From assembly GCF_030815985.1 (NCBI RefSeq), contig NZ_JAUSXM010000001.1:4650001-4714000 (forward strand): DNA of 64,000 nucleotides, given 5' to 3'. The notes below the pieces were generated by a model, which saw nothing but the letters and a program-made list of their open reading frames with translations, was not told the origin of the DNA and searched no databases. The stretch is from Paenibacillus sp. W2I17 (GTDB taxonomy: Bacteria; Bacillota; Bacilli; Paenibacillales; Paenibacillaceae). This document shows positions 28,301 through 34,248 of this stretch, one piece after another. Positions within the stretch are counted from its first letter, which is position 1. Every line of letters begins with the position of its first letter. Made by a program: the position numbers and the translations under genes.

Positions 28301-28348
28301 ATTGGGTTCTGTCTGCTCGGGTACAAGAAGAAAAAGCACATCCAGTAA
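22376..28348 (+). CDS. Giant sortase-anchored surface adhesin
   Basis: A 1990-residue cell-wall protein. Signal peptide about 1-34 (LLSLFLAMLLVLQTVIYSTAAYA). Residues about 40-1080 contain several beta-sandwich modules with adhesin/DUF11-like edges (ITWKIAVNQYNKKGLKDFTI, LEWTVNYTPPFNMKQGVYLQ). A SpaA/Cna-B prealbumin-like domain is at about 1093-1175 (LKKVDPNGNPLKDVEFTLYK). Three DUF7601/pilin-isopeptide-type repeats start near 1193, 1309 and 1422 (KLTITNKVEGNG, KLTISNTVMGNG, LLISNTVKGK). Then come carboxypeptidase-regulatory-like domains, a Pro/Thr wall-spanning repeat, sorting motif APKTG (1952-1956), a TM helix and KKKK tail. The start is TTG at 22376 after GGAGGAG; an upstream ATG lacks a site. 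The next gene is its likely sortase. Confidence 0.9.
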   Translation: MKQKRNIGKPLLSLFLAMLLVLQTVIYSTAAYAESVPTDSGMEAVIESDSPSADEPLSVPEAMYEAPSNFVAIAAVPTDKTAVFMESNSTFPLEVTQGNAVINPNGIIQGRQPFTLKSEGLKVPVNGDDPNPTNADPEKYIQKGDWIELKREDYFKEVMLPTATKTLNAQTESGAKQLGTAYFTPNSIKIVFNGDDYFFNGVGRGIAFSFESTANADITGLAYGDKKPINIFGGAYQLENPDVTAEYNITLSSPGMIRWDQYSYRGIQPAQFVEGAVTWQSTVSAFDQFDKTIKLPLDGKTFYTNPSTYNTSPGNVRGTYMEESFKVNDQNVTPVVGPDGSLTYTFPQGTGLDPKVEYKTWISKEAYYYEYRNPPANLGRGHRDMNGKVELRKDNDTLVQSGLEISFAPDWIQASASYDHANETITWKIAVNQYNKKGLKDFTITNVLPAGLEFESAAWQTWVDGAVSEETPITPDSNGVYSFGDINGKVELLIKSKAISGSSFQIDPRANWNLDTPGGIQNNDVMTGKRPIAVTDEAIVSIGAHTFTKTGAVSPEDYNLGSITWTVNLAPQYALPNAAIYDVLVHGGDLNVLDNAVDETSEVSAETIAKIKANITSAQLWKQYKAGTLKSNATGLTMKAIPLTVDGKVVADLIKVTGYTEEAASFSFRALETNPNILFRQDINAGKISSNRALLIDGESVKEANSSANLHLRMLNKDMLFASRPLKVDGTFENVTPNNVSSYIRNDNNEAWTISGYDRTTKTVTFRLGVNMPGYNTEEMAKDGGNRVISNIKLVDTLPEGWEFVPFSETKDFELWKGISDNGSGNEYGVRNDARTLIEPGTSSHVVHFSHIGNEGTFTFSKLESPYIILVKARPSNDALQKYLEEYTINGTDKQVLYNKADLHMSWGGVEKVVTEQRKVIVPIQTLGKSVTKPVPGVLEWTVNYTPPFNMKQGVYLQDTLGAGMNLRYEENGKLVLTSPSMAVYPAKLTASGTLEREGAALDLSDPNAEVQVEAAPGAGGTTVLTFKMDDPNQLYQFVYQTEVDPSKAKAGDTMGNEVKLEGDDNLKSVSARSESTLDSSDVAGSSSSNALLPLKKVDPNGNPLKDVEFTLYKKDGGTIITKGKTDSGGKLNLLFPDPGYYELKETYIDTNTWLPTTRVYQVYVGNTPGKPIWVDGVKLTPDNPLIVPTPAQGKLTITNKVEGNGSDPDKEFEYTVTITGEGKDREYTYKKSDDTFGTIKSGGKIALKHGESVTFPALPADLVYTVTEADYTSVDGYTTIPGTRELSGSIVNKGDHKADFINERTVNKLTISNTVMGNGGDKTKEFEYTVNFEDTGKEESYSYLKTDGSTGSIKSGGTFRLKDGETLDILGLPKNLKYTVTQQDYTTDEYMTTPEERYYTGVMKGIDEDAPFTNVRVLKGGLLISNTVKGKDEDKKKLFKYTVAFTGEGSDESYVYEKSDGSKGMIKSGESFELTDGQTLIVQGLPTNLQYKVTQDDYTQDGYVTDPESLIHIGTIPEKKWSEAHFANTRPYLEGVLRNNNTGEVIPNAPITITDLKTGEEIQTQTNEKGEYSIPAVADTDYTIRYTKMYRVGGKDVPVEFTQKANVNSSVTDETVPADITAVGIILFKQLDGTTVLFNDLLTSQMHIYLKDKDGIYVKENGQPKAFPMASNGTFSVEGLSEQKYTMEVRYQAETGEELLLKVAQLDVKANGELNISEELVDPYGTVYDETTGDAVNGKKIDGAKVTLYYADTQRNRDNGRIPGTKVTLPKVPNFPPYDNESPEQNSDADGFYAYMVFPEADYYLIVTKDGYETHTSGTISVDFDIVRYDVPMKPISSGGGTGGNGNNGGGTVTPGPGTVTPDPGTVTPDPGTVTPDPGTVTPDPGTVTPDPGTVTPEPDTVTPDPGTVTPDPGTVTPDPGTVTPEPGIVTPEPSNGNDQLKNDSNELDDAPKTGDNSVSPFLYMILALMSLMTIGFCLLGYKKKKHIQ
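27932..28183 (+). repeat. Twelve 21-bp tandem repeats (TVTPDPG)
   Basis: Twelve in-frame 21-bp units encode (T/I)VTP(D/E/G)P(G/D/S), residues about 1853-1936 of the adhesin. Synonymous variation (GGCACC/GGCACG) shows partial homogenisation. Such repeats usually span the peptidoglycan layer and vary in copy number between strains. Confidence 0.95.
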
Positions 28349-28371
28349 TGGAAGGGAAGGCGGTAAGAAAA

Positions 28372-29148
28372 ATGAGCAAAACTAAAAAAATTCTTATCGC
28401 TGTTTCCTTGCTTGTATTGGTATTTTCACTTGTCAGTCTTGCGAGGACTTTCTTGCGAGATTATGCCGAGAAGCAGAAAATCGAAGAGTTAACAAAGGTT
28501 TGGAAAGAAGGATCAGAACAAGGTGGAGGGGATGCAATCCCCTCCCTTTTGTTCAATAAAGGCAATGAGCCGGTTATGCTTCCCGAATTTCGAGATCTTT
28601 ACGAGAGGAACTCAGACATCGTCGGCTGGCTGAAGATTGACGGTACCCGAATTGAGTACCCGGTCATGCAGAGCCCACAGGATTCGGAGTACTATCTCAA
28701 TCATGATTTTGATAAAAATGAAAACCAAGGCGGTCTTCCTTTTTTGGACGAGTCTAGCCGGGCTAATGGTTCGGACATTTTGCTGATTCATGGACATCAC
28801 ATGAAAAGTGGTTGGATGTTTAAAGATTTAATGAAGTACAAGAACGAAAGCTTCTATCAAGAACATGCTACGTTCCAGTTTAGTACGCTTTACGAAAAGG
28901 AAGAGTATGAGATTGTTGCCGTTATTCTGTCAAAAGTTTATCGCAAATCGGACGACGTGTTTAAATACTACCAGATTGAGAATGTAAATACGCCCGCCGA
29001 GTTCGATTCATATGTTCAGAATATCAAACAACTCTCTCTTTATGACACAGGCGTAACAGCACAGTATGGTGACAAGCTTATTGTGCTGTCCACATGCGAG
29101 TATTCGACCGAAAACGGTAGGCTAGCAGTGGTAGCCCGAAAGCGTTAA
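28372..29148 (+). CDS. Class B sortase
   Basis: A 258-residue membrane transpeptidase. N-terminal TM anchor (ILIAVSLLVLVFSLVSLA), then the class B catalytic domain: IVGWLKIDGTRIEYPVMQ, catalytic His in the LLIHGHHMKSGWMF motif (His142/143), Cys242 in VLSTCEYS and Arg250. It would cleave a sorting signal and attach the protein to peptidoglycan. The adhesin ending 24 bp upstream carries APKTG, similar to the (S/P)PxTG-type signals of clostridial class B sortases, so it is the obvious substrate. The ATG at 28372 follows GGAAGGGAAGGCGG; the ATG overlapping the adhesin stop (28348) has no site. Confidence 0.92.
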   Translation: MSKTKKILIAVSLLVLVFSLVSLARTFLRDYAEKQKIEELTKVWKEGSEQGGGDAIPSLLFNKGNEPVMLPEFRDLYERNSDIVGWLKIDGTRIEYPVMQSPQDSEYYLNHDFDKNENQGGLPFLDESSRANGSDILLIHGHHMKSGWMFKDLMKYKNESFYQEHATFQFSTLYEKEEYEIVAVILSKVYRKSDDVFKYYQIENVNTPAEFDSYVQNIKQLSLYDTGVTAQYGDKLIVLSTCEYSTENGRLAVVARKR

Positions 29149-29185
29149 TTGACGATGCTGAAACACAAAATCAATCTGCTTTATT

Positions 29186-29216
29186 TCGCGTTCTCTCCTT
29201 AGAGGACGCGATTTTT
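29186..29216 (+). terminator. Terminator after the sortase gene
   Basis: TCGCGTTCTCT and AGAGGACGCGA form an 11-pair stem (one G-U) with a CCTT loop, followed by five T. Confidence 0.88.
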
Positions 29217-29333
29217 CTTGTCCCCGAAATAAGGTGCTCATGGACATGAAGGCCTGTTCCAGTCGTCAGAATGGGAAATGGCGGGTTAAATCGACAAATC
29301 TATGTTTCTATGATAGGGTTGAAGCATCCCATA

Positions 29334-29361
29334 GGCATTCTACTCTTCGGAGTAGAGTGCC
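29334..29361 (+). other. Stable UUCG-capped hairpin upstream of the rplY leader
   Basis: GGCATTCTACTC and GAGTAGAGTGCC pair over 12 positions (one G-U) and are closed by a C-UUCG-G tetraloop. No T run follows. It lies about 75 bp before a tiny ORF and 160 bp before rplY, so it may be part of that leader or a relic terminator. Confidence 0.45.
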
Positions 29362-29435
29362 TTCATGTATATTATGGGTGCTTACATTAAATGTATTTTA
29401 AAATCAATTGGATCGTATATGGAGGTGGTGATGCT

Positions 29436-29522
29436 ATGTTTCTCTCTTTAGCCCCAACAGGGGATGGTTGGATGAGTATGAAAAATGTGAAAATATCATT
29501 TAATAAAGAGGAGCGAACATAG
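29436..29522 (+). CDS. Candidate 28-residue leader ORF before rplY
   Basis: A very short ORF, beginning MFLSLAPTGDG and ending NKEERT, preceded by a good GGAGGTGG site at proper spacing. Its stop ends one base before the rplY ATG and its last codons contain the rplY ribosome site (GAGGAG). Translation of rplY could therefore be coupled to it. The peptide has no recognisable domain. It may be a regulatory leader or a chance frame. Confidence 0.4.
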   Translation: MFLSLAPTGDGWMSMKNVKISFNKEERT

Positions 29523-29523
29523 C

Positions 29524-30069
29524 ATGACTACTAGTTTTCAGGCGGAGACCCGCATTCCATTAAATTCTTCTCGACTTAAGGATCTACGTAAATCCGGGCG
29601 TTTGCCAGGTATTGTTTTTGGCAGAAATACGGAGAATGAGATGATTCATATTCCAACAATAGAATTTCAAAAGTGGTTGAAGCAAGGAGCGTCTGGTTTT
29701 ATCGAATTGCAGTTTGAAGAGAAAGGCCCATTGACCGTATTATTGGAAGACCTTCAACGTGATTCGGTTACACGAGATTTGATTCATGTGGATTTTCAAC
29801 AGGTGCAGACCAATGAGATCATGCGCACTAAAATTCCTGTCAAGTTCAATGGCACACCGATTGGCACAAAACAGGGCGGAGTCGTGCAAGTTCAATTATC
29901 TTCTATTGAAGTGGAGGCATTGCCGAGACACTTGCCAACGTCGATTGAATTTGACATTAGTGCTATGGAACTTGGAGAAACGTTACATGTAAGTGATGCA
30001 ACGTTTGCTCCAGATGTAACGGTGATCTCTGAGGGGAATGAGTCCCTTCTCTCTGTAGTTAAACCTTAA
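29524..30069 (+). CDS. rplY: Ribosomal protein L25 / general stress protein Ctc
   Basis: A 181-residue L25/TL5/Ctc-family protein. The N-terminal 5S-rRNA-binding beta-barrel has LKDLRKSGRLPGIVFGRN and VLLEDLQRDSVTRDLIHVDFQQV. The longer C-terminal domain (IPVKFNGTPIGTKQGGVVQV and VEALPRHLPTSIEFDIS) marks the Ctc subfamily. It binds 5S rRNA in the large subunit. In Bacillus ctc is induced by general stress; I could not identify a SigB-like promoter here. The ATG lies right behind a possible leader ORF. A symmetrical terminator follows. Confidence 0.93.
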   Translation: MTTSFQAETRIPLNSSRLKDLRKSGRLPGIVFGRNTENEMIHIPTIEFQKWLKQGASGFIELQFEEKGPLTVLLEDLQRDSVTRDLIHVDFQQVQTNEIMRTKIPVKFNGTPIGTKQGGVVQVQLSSIEVEALPRHLPTSIEFDISAMELGETLHVSDATFAPDVTVISEGNESLLSVVKP

Positions 30070-30100
30070 CAATTCCAAATTCGCAAAGCTGAATAAGTCA

Positions 30101-30138
30101 AAATTAGCCGTACGGGTGATAATCCGTACGGCTAATTT
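30101..30138. terminator. Perfect hairpin after rplY
   Basis: AAATTAGCCGTACGG and CCGTACGGCTAATTT are exactly complementary around an eight-base loop. The terminal TTT is short. Confidence 0.75.
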
Positions 30139-30485
30139 GTGCTGATTACGAGATGTTGGCGTGCTCCCATCCTCACAAGGCGGGTAGTCTGGAATTCACC
30201 TCACGTATGTCTTTTGCTCGCGTACAGGCGCAATGATCCTGATATTTCGCTACCTTTTCAAAGTTCACTCGCAAAATTCAGGTGTAAAGTAGGTAGACTC
30301 AGGAAAGGTAATCACTATAATGGAAATAAGATACATATATAGTTGATATATAAGAATAGATGCGGGTGAATTAACGTTCAATATAGAGATAGAGATGATG
30401 AAGAGGAAGAGGAAGAGCGGTGGTAAACCTGAACCGCTAAGGTCATTGGCATAACATTTCTAAACAGGGCGGTGAGCGAAAAGAA
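30139..30485. other. Intergenic region, nothing assignable
   Basis: About 350 bp. A purine-rich tract (30390-30420) and a modest GGGCGGTGA ribosome site before 30486 are the only features. A 67-codon frame in it has no ribosome site. Confidence 0.45.
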
Positions 30486-31103
30486 ATGGACAAATTAAAG
30501 AATAGCGGATTCTATAAACTGAGATTCTTCATCACTCCTGAAGAGTTTAAAAGCCTTTTGCAGCTTTTGGAGCATCGGCAAGCGCAATTCTATCGTACCA
30601 ATGCTGCCCGAACAGAGCATGATTATAATCAGGTGTACGAGGAGTATCAGACGTTCTATCAGTATTTTGTGGCAGGAGAAAAGAGAGATGACATCCATCC
30701 CTTCTTTGTTTACTCTATTTCTATTGCATCAGATCAAGAAAGTTCAGGATTTTTTGTGAGAAATGAAGGAGTCTCTTTTCCATATCACGGACAATGGGCA
30801 GAGGATGAACTGCCGTGTATCTTGCTTTCATTTCCGAAAGGTTTTCAAGTTAATTTGGAAGATGAAAAAGGAAAGTACTATATATATGAGGATATCCGGG
30901 ACCATAAGCCGCTGACCTATGCGTTTTTCGATGAAATAAGAGACTCTATCAAAAAAATGACCAAACCCCTTCGCTTCTCAGCCCTTGATGCAGATGCGAT
31001 GAAGGAGCAAAAGCCCTCTGTGCGTATAAGCCATGATGCAATGCACGACTTGAGGCAATCGTGGATATTCGGAAAATATGGACTTGTGATTCATGGCAAA
31101 TAG
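30486..31103 (+). CDS. Hypothetical protein, first of a three-gene cluster
   Basis: A 205-residue soluble protein without signal peptide or TM segment. It is rich in aromatic residues (FYKLRFFI, YEEYQTFYQYF, DIHPFFVYSISI) and predicted mixed alpha/beta. I recognise no family. It lies 12 bp upstream of a small membrane protein and is followed by a DUF4303 gene. Such compact sets of unrelated small proteins with DUF4303 members are common among toxin-immunity loci, so an immunity role is possible but unproven. The ribosome site (GGCGGTGAGCG) is fair. Confidence 0.6.
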   Translation: MDKLKNSGFYKLRFFITPEEFKSLLQLLEHRQAQFYRTNAARTEHDYNQVYEEYQTFYQYFVAGEKRDDIHPFFVYSISIASDQESSGFFVRNEGVSFPYHGQWAEDELPCILLSFPKGFQVNLEDEKGKYYIYEDIRDHKPLTYAFFDEIRDSIKKMTKPLRFSALDADAMKEQKPSVRISHDAMHDLRQSWIFGKYGLVIHGK

Positions 31104-31115
31104 GAGGGGGACGAA

Positions 31116-31394
31116 ATGATTTTCGCCCTAAAGCTTATCTGTACCTGGGTACTGCTAGTTGCCTCATGTTCAGCAGTATGGTGGAGTTTCAGAACAGAAA
31201 AGCTTATAACCGTCTCTTGGCTGGCGTTTTTGCTACCGGCTGTCTTCCAGCTTGTTACGGCTTTCCGGATTGGTCCAGGCCAAGCAAAGTCACTCATCGT
31301 GTTCGGCTGCATCAATCTGTTGTTTGCTGCCCTTGTGGGTGCGGGTGTCTGGTATCTAGTCCAAATAGCCAATTCATATCGAAGGGGCAAATGA
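31116..31394 (+). CDS. Small three-helix membrane protein
   Basis: A 92-residue integral membrane protein with three hydrophobic stretches (LICTWVLLVASCSAVWWSF, VSWLAFLLPAVFQLVTAF, LIVFGCINLLFAALVGAGVW) and a basic tail. The ATG at 31116 follows AGGAGGGGG. It is 12 bp after the preceding gene and 28 bp before the DUF4303 gene, apparently in one operon. It could be a small immunity or accessory protein; no family was recognised. Confidence 0.65.
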   Translation: MIFALKLICTWVLLVASCSAVWWSFRTEKLITVSWLAFLLPAVFQLVTAFRIGPGQAKSLIVFGCINLLFAALVGAGVWYLVQIANSYRRGK

Positions 31395-31422
31395 TCAACG
31401 AATGGAAAGGGGAACTCTAATC

Positions 31423-31983
31423 ATGAAGCCAATGCAAGAAATAGAGACGCTGGCCATAGAGATCGCCGCTGCCGCCAGAACGTCTTTTTGCACACTTTTT
31501 GAAAATGGTGAACGTTACTATTATTGTACGTTATACACTACTGGTGAGGGACATGCGCCAAGCATCTCTGCCTGGTCGTGGGAAGCTTTGGCGTTGGAGT
31601 CGGCTAGGCAAGCAGAAGAAAGTGATACGCGGGTATCCACGATTGCGAATCTCATCAAATGGTCGTATGCGGATTCGCCCTATTGTTGTTTTGGGGATGA
31701 TCACTTTGACGGTGTCAAACAACGATATAACGAGCGTCCTTTCATTGCGGAACTGGTGAATGATGATTGGAATCGGGAGTTGGATGTGAGGCTGAACGCC
31801 ATGGAGCTGGCGATGAAAATGCTCGATGATGAAGGCGTGTTTGCCTTAAATCAACGGCGAGATTCCGTATGTGTCCTTGTTGAAGTCATGCCGCCAGATG
31901 AGATCAATACTGAAATCGCCTTACGTTTGAATCGGGCGGAATCTCCGGCTATGCAAGCATGGTTGGCGGAGGCGGCAGAATAG
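31423..31983 (+). CDS. DUF4303-domain protein
   Basis: A 186-residue cytoplasmic protein matching the DUF4303 pattern: an N-terminal helix (IETLAIEIAAAARTSFCTLF), YYCTLYTTGEGHAPSISAWS, then KWSYADSPYCCFGDDHF and a C-terminal helix. DUF4303 proteins are often encoded beside SMI1/KNR4 and polymorphic-toxin immunity genes, but no reaction is known. I start at ATG 31423 because AAAGGGGAA precedes it; an upstream GTG/ATG frame at 31402 does not have one. A clear terminator follows, closing the three-gene unit. Confidence 0.75.
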   Translation: MKPMQEIETLAIEIAAAARTSFCTLFENGERYYYCTLYTTGEGHAPSISAWSWEALALESARQAEESDTRVSTIANLIKWSYADSPYCCFGDDHFDGVKQRYNERPFIAELVNDDWNRELDVRLNAMELAMKMLDDEGVFALNQRRDSVCVLVEVMPPDEINTEIALRLNRAESPAMQAWLAEAAE

Positions 31984-32080
31984 AAGCATCTGCATTTGGG
32001 GAGTTTTGACCGTCTATGATGTACCGTTTCGACTCAATTGGCCCAATAAGATGATACTGACAGTAGTTCTATAATTCGCG

Positions 32081-32112
32081 ACCACCTTTGTACAGTAAAG
32101 GGTGGTTTTTTT
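32081..32112 (+). terminator. Terminator of the DUF4303 cluster
   Basis: ACCACCTTT and AAAGGGTGGT pair around a short loop, followed by seven to eight T. Confidence 0.88.
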
Positions 32113-32254
32113 CGTGCTTGAGTTTTGACATTAAGCTACCAGTTCCCCCCCACCACTGTACAAACACACTTTTTCTACCTTGTCCACATTTATACCTTAC
32201 CAAAACAATTCAATTGCATTTAATAGACTATCAATAAAAAAGGAGGTTTTGAGA

Positions 32255-32596
32255 ATGGGAAATAGAAGACCTGGAGCACCTAGAGGTGGTTATGACCCTG
32301 TTCAGATCTATAACTCTACTTCGTTTAATGCGAGTGGAGTAGTGGAGTATGCATCCATCTTTTGTAGCAACGATAGATATAGTGTTCAGCGTGACGAGAC
32401 TTGGAGATCTTCCGACCGTGGTGTGTGCCTGGTAACTAGAATCACCGCGACGGTTAGAACACCGAGTGGAAATATTGAAGCCGAGCCGTATACCTCTTCA
32501 GGTACTTCGTACAGCCAGTTCGCCATTATACAGGTAGGGGTTAATCAGTTCCGAGTGACGCGTGTTACAAGTGCGATTAGAAAATGCCGGAAATAA
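32255..32596 (+). CDS. Hypothetical protein of 113 residues
   Basis: A small basic protein without a signal peptide, starting MGNRRPGAPRGGYDP. The rest looks like a compact beta-sandwich: YNSTSFNASGVVEYASIFC, RGVCLVTRITATVRT, SYSQFAIIQVGVNQFRVTRV. Three Cys residues are spread along it. I do not recognise the family. The ATG at 32255 has an excellent AAAGGAGG site, and the gene is bounded by terminators on both sides, so it is an independent, probably well-expressed unit. An ORF extension to 32180 lacks a site. Confidence 0.7.
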   Translation: MGNRRPGAPRGGYDPVQIYNSTSFNASGVVEYASIFCSNDRYSVQRDETWRSSDRGVCLVTRITATVRTPSGNIEAEPYTSSGTSYSQFAIIQVGVNQFRVTRVTSAIRKCRK

Positions 32597-32634
32597 CCGA
32601 AAAGGGTTAATATCAAGCATAGGTACGAAATATG

Positions 32635-32676
32635 AAGAGACGACTTGCCCGGGATAACAGGCAGGTCGTCTCTTTT
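32635..32676. terminator. Bidirectional terminator
   Basis: AAGAGACGAC-TTGCC pairs with GGCAGGTCGTCTCTT around a short loop, with A-rich and T-rich flanks. It separates the 113-residue gene from the convergent YheC/D gene. Confidence 0.85.
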
Positions 32677-32680
32677 CGTT

Positions 32681-33424
32681 TTAATTTTTCTTGTACCATA
32701 ATATTCTGCGGTGCATCGAGGAGTCTTTCATAAGTCGGAAAGGGCGCAAATCCGGTTGATAATTTCCTTCGATGATCCAAATTCGCCGTTTCTTGTCCAC
32801 GGCTATGTCGAACCCGACTTGCCTAAGCATGGGGTAATGCTCTCCCAATCGTATGGCGGCTAATCGTGCAACTTGTTCCGCTTTGACAAGCAAGCGCCGG
32901 TCTCCAATTCGAGCTAGTCTCAGTGCCTTAAGCACTGGAATGGGTCGGTTACTCACGTTGGTGACTTGGTATCCCTGTGCGGCAACTTTAGCATAGGAAC
33001 CTGTCACGTTCCAAGTGGACGAGGAGCCTTTTTTGCGCTGAACCATGATCCGAATGTCGAACGGCCTGTGTTTAATTTGAGCAAGCTGCAGACGCTTTTG
33101 GACAATATATTCATCACTTTTGTTTGTTTGTTCGAGCCAATCGAGTAACTGATCGTTGTCTCTCATGGTGACCGTGTTATTTTCATTTTGAATACGATAG
33201 GCTTTTGCGCCGTCTCGTCTAATGAACAGGATATCCCTTCCGTAACTCCCATTGCGAGGCTTCAGTACAACGCTGGGATATTGAAGAAGCATCTTCGTGA
33301 GCGTATCCTTCTCAAGCAACTGTGTTTCTGGCAACCGTTCTGCGAGAGAGGGCTCATCGCGCAGAATGCCATACTGCAACCATTTGTCTCTTTCGAATAA
33401 CATTGGAATCACAGCCTTTTTCAA
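32681..33424 (-). CDS. YheC/YheD-family ATP-grasp protein (spore coat-associated)
   Basis: A 247-residue ATP-grasp protein of the YheC/YheD type, which in Bacillus is associated with the endospore coat. Motifs: VVLKPRNGSYGRDILFI for nucleotide binding, EYIVQKRLQLAQIKHRPFDIRIMVQR, and the metal/ATP site near VGFDIAVDKKRRIWIIEGNYQP. It is shorter than full-length YheC/D proteins (about 360-450 residues), lacking their N-terminal domain. The start is uncertain: TTG at 33424 has a weak site and ATG at 33403 is an alternative. Supports a spore-forming host. Confidence 0.82.
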   Translation of the reverse strand: MKKAVIPMLFERDKWLQYGILRDEPSLAERLPETQLLEKDTLTKMLLQYPSVVLKPRNGSYGRDILFIRRDGAKAYRIQNENNTVTMRDNDQLLDWLEQTNKSDEYIVQKRLQLAQIKHRPFDIRIMVQRKKGSSSTWNVTGSYAKVAAQGYQVTNVSNRPIPVLKALRLARIGDRRLLVKAEQVARLAAIRLGEHYPMLRQVGFDIAVDKKRRIWIIEGNYQPDLRPFRLMKDSSMHRRILWYKKN

Positions 33425-33532
33425 TCGTCTACGGTAATTCTAATTCAAATTCGTGATCCGCATAAGTGGCCATCCGTCCAGATTTGTAAGTCGAAGCATG
33501 TCCAATCGGTCGATGGAGACAGAAGATAGTGA

Positions 33533-33561
33533 TTGCATAAAAGGAACATATGTTCTATTAT
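33533..33561 (+). promoter_or_regulatory. Promoter with LexA (SOS) box for the DinB gene
   Basis: TTGCAT (33533-33538) and TATTAT (33556-33561) are 17 bp apart. The spacer contains the perfect palindrome GAACATATGTTC (33544-33555), identical to the core of the Bacillus LexA/DinR box (CGAAC-N4-GTTCG). LexA bound here would block polymerase. It is about 40 bp before the DinB-fold gene. Confidence 0.75.
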
Positions 33562-33601
33562 TGTGTTATTATGGATTTCCATAGAAAAGAGGAATGTCGG
33601 A

Positions 33602-34075
33602 ATGAACGTATATTGTAAAGGCATTTTCAACCAGATGGATATGGCTGTAGAATCCGTCATCAACCTGATGAACACACTAAGTGACGAAGACCTGAGTAAC
33701 AGACCGACGGCGGAGAAAATGTCTATTGGCGAGTTGCTCGCGCATATGGCCGTACTCTGCCAAGCAGACTTCCTGATCGGGGCAGGAGCATCTGAGGAAG
33801 AATTGGATCGTTTCTACGAGCAGTCCGAGCCGAAGGCGAACTTAAATGCAATTGCAGAAGCCTTAATGGAAAATTACAATGCTCTAAAAGAAGGTATAGC
33901 TGCTCTAACAGAAGATGAACTATTACGAGAAACGACTGCATTCTGGGGAGGCGTTCATTCACGCTTTGAGTGGCTTCTGGATACGCAGGCGCACTTCTAT
34001 CACCACCGTGGACAACTGCATGCCATGCTGGTACATGTGCTGAAACGAGAGCCGAATGTGCAATTGTTTGAGTAG
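33602..34075 (+). CDS. DinB-family protein, likely SOS-induced
   Basis: A 157-residue four-helix-bundle protein of the DinB/YfiT superfamily (not DNA polymerase IV). Candidate metal-binding histidines are in GELLAHMAV and in the C-terminal HFYHHRGQLHAML. These proteins are putative metal-dependent thiol-S-transferases; B. subtilis dinB is a damage-inducible gene. The ATG at 33602 has AGGA eight bases upstream; the frame extends back to 33533 through the promoter and is not used. The LexA-type box in the promoter predicts induction by DNA damage. Confidence 0.85.
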   Translation: MNVYCKGIFNQMDMAVESVINLMNTLSDEDLSNRPTAEKMSIGELLAHMAVLCQADFLIGAGASEEELDRFYEQSEPKANLNAIAEALMENYNALKEGIAALTEDELLRETTAFWGGVHSRFEWLLDTQAHFYHHRGQLHAMLVHVLKREPNVQLFE

Positions 34076-34166
34076 TGCTAGACTAACCCTCAACTAGTAT
34101 TTTTCGCCTATAAACTAGCTTATAAAAGAGTGCAACTTTTTTACCAATATATATACAAGTTATTCG

Positions 34167-34195
34167 TTTACTGTATGCCTTTTCGATGTTATACT
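34167..34195 (+). promoter_or_regulatory. Predicted promoter of the glycosyltransferase operon
   Basis: TTTACT (34167-34172), 17-bp spacer, TATACT (34190-34195) with an upstream TG making an extended -10. It is 54 bp before the ATG at 34249. Confidence 0.65.
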
Positions 34196-34248
34196 CACAA
34201 TATTCAAAAAAGAATCTGTGAAAATATGTCGAATTGAGGCTTATCAGG

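Noticed and set aside
30139..30342. 67-codon ORF after rplY
   Set aside because: No ribosome site and composition typical of non-coding sequence.
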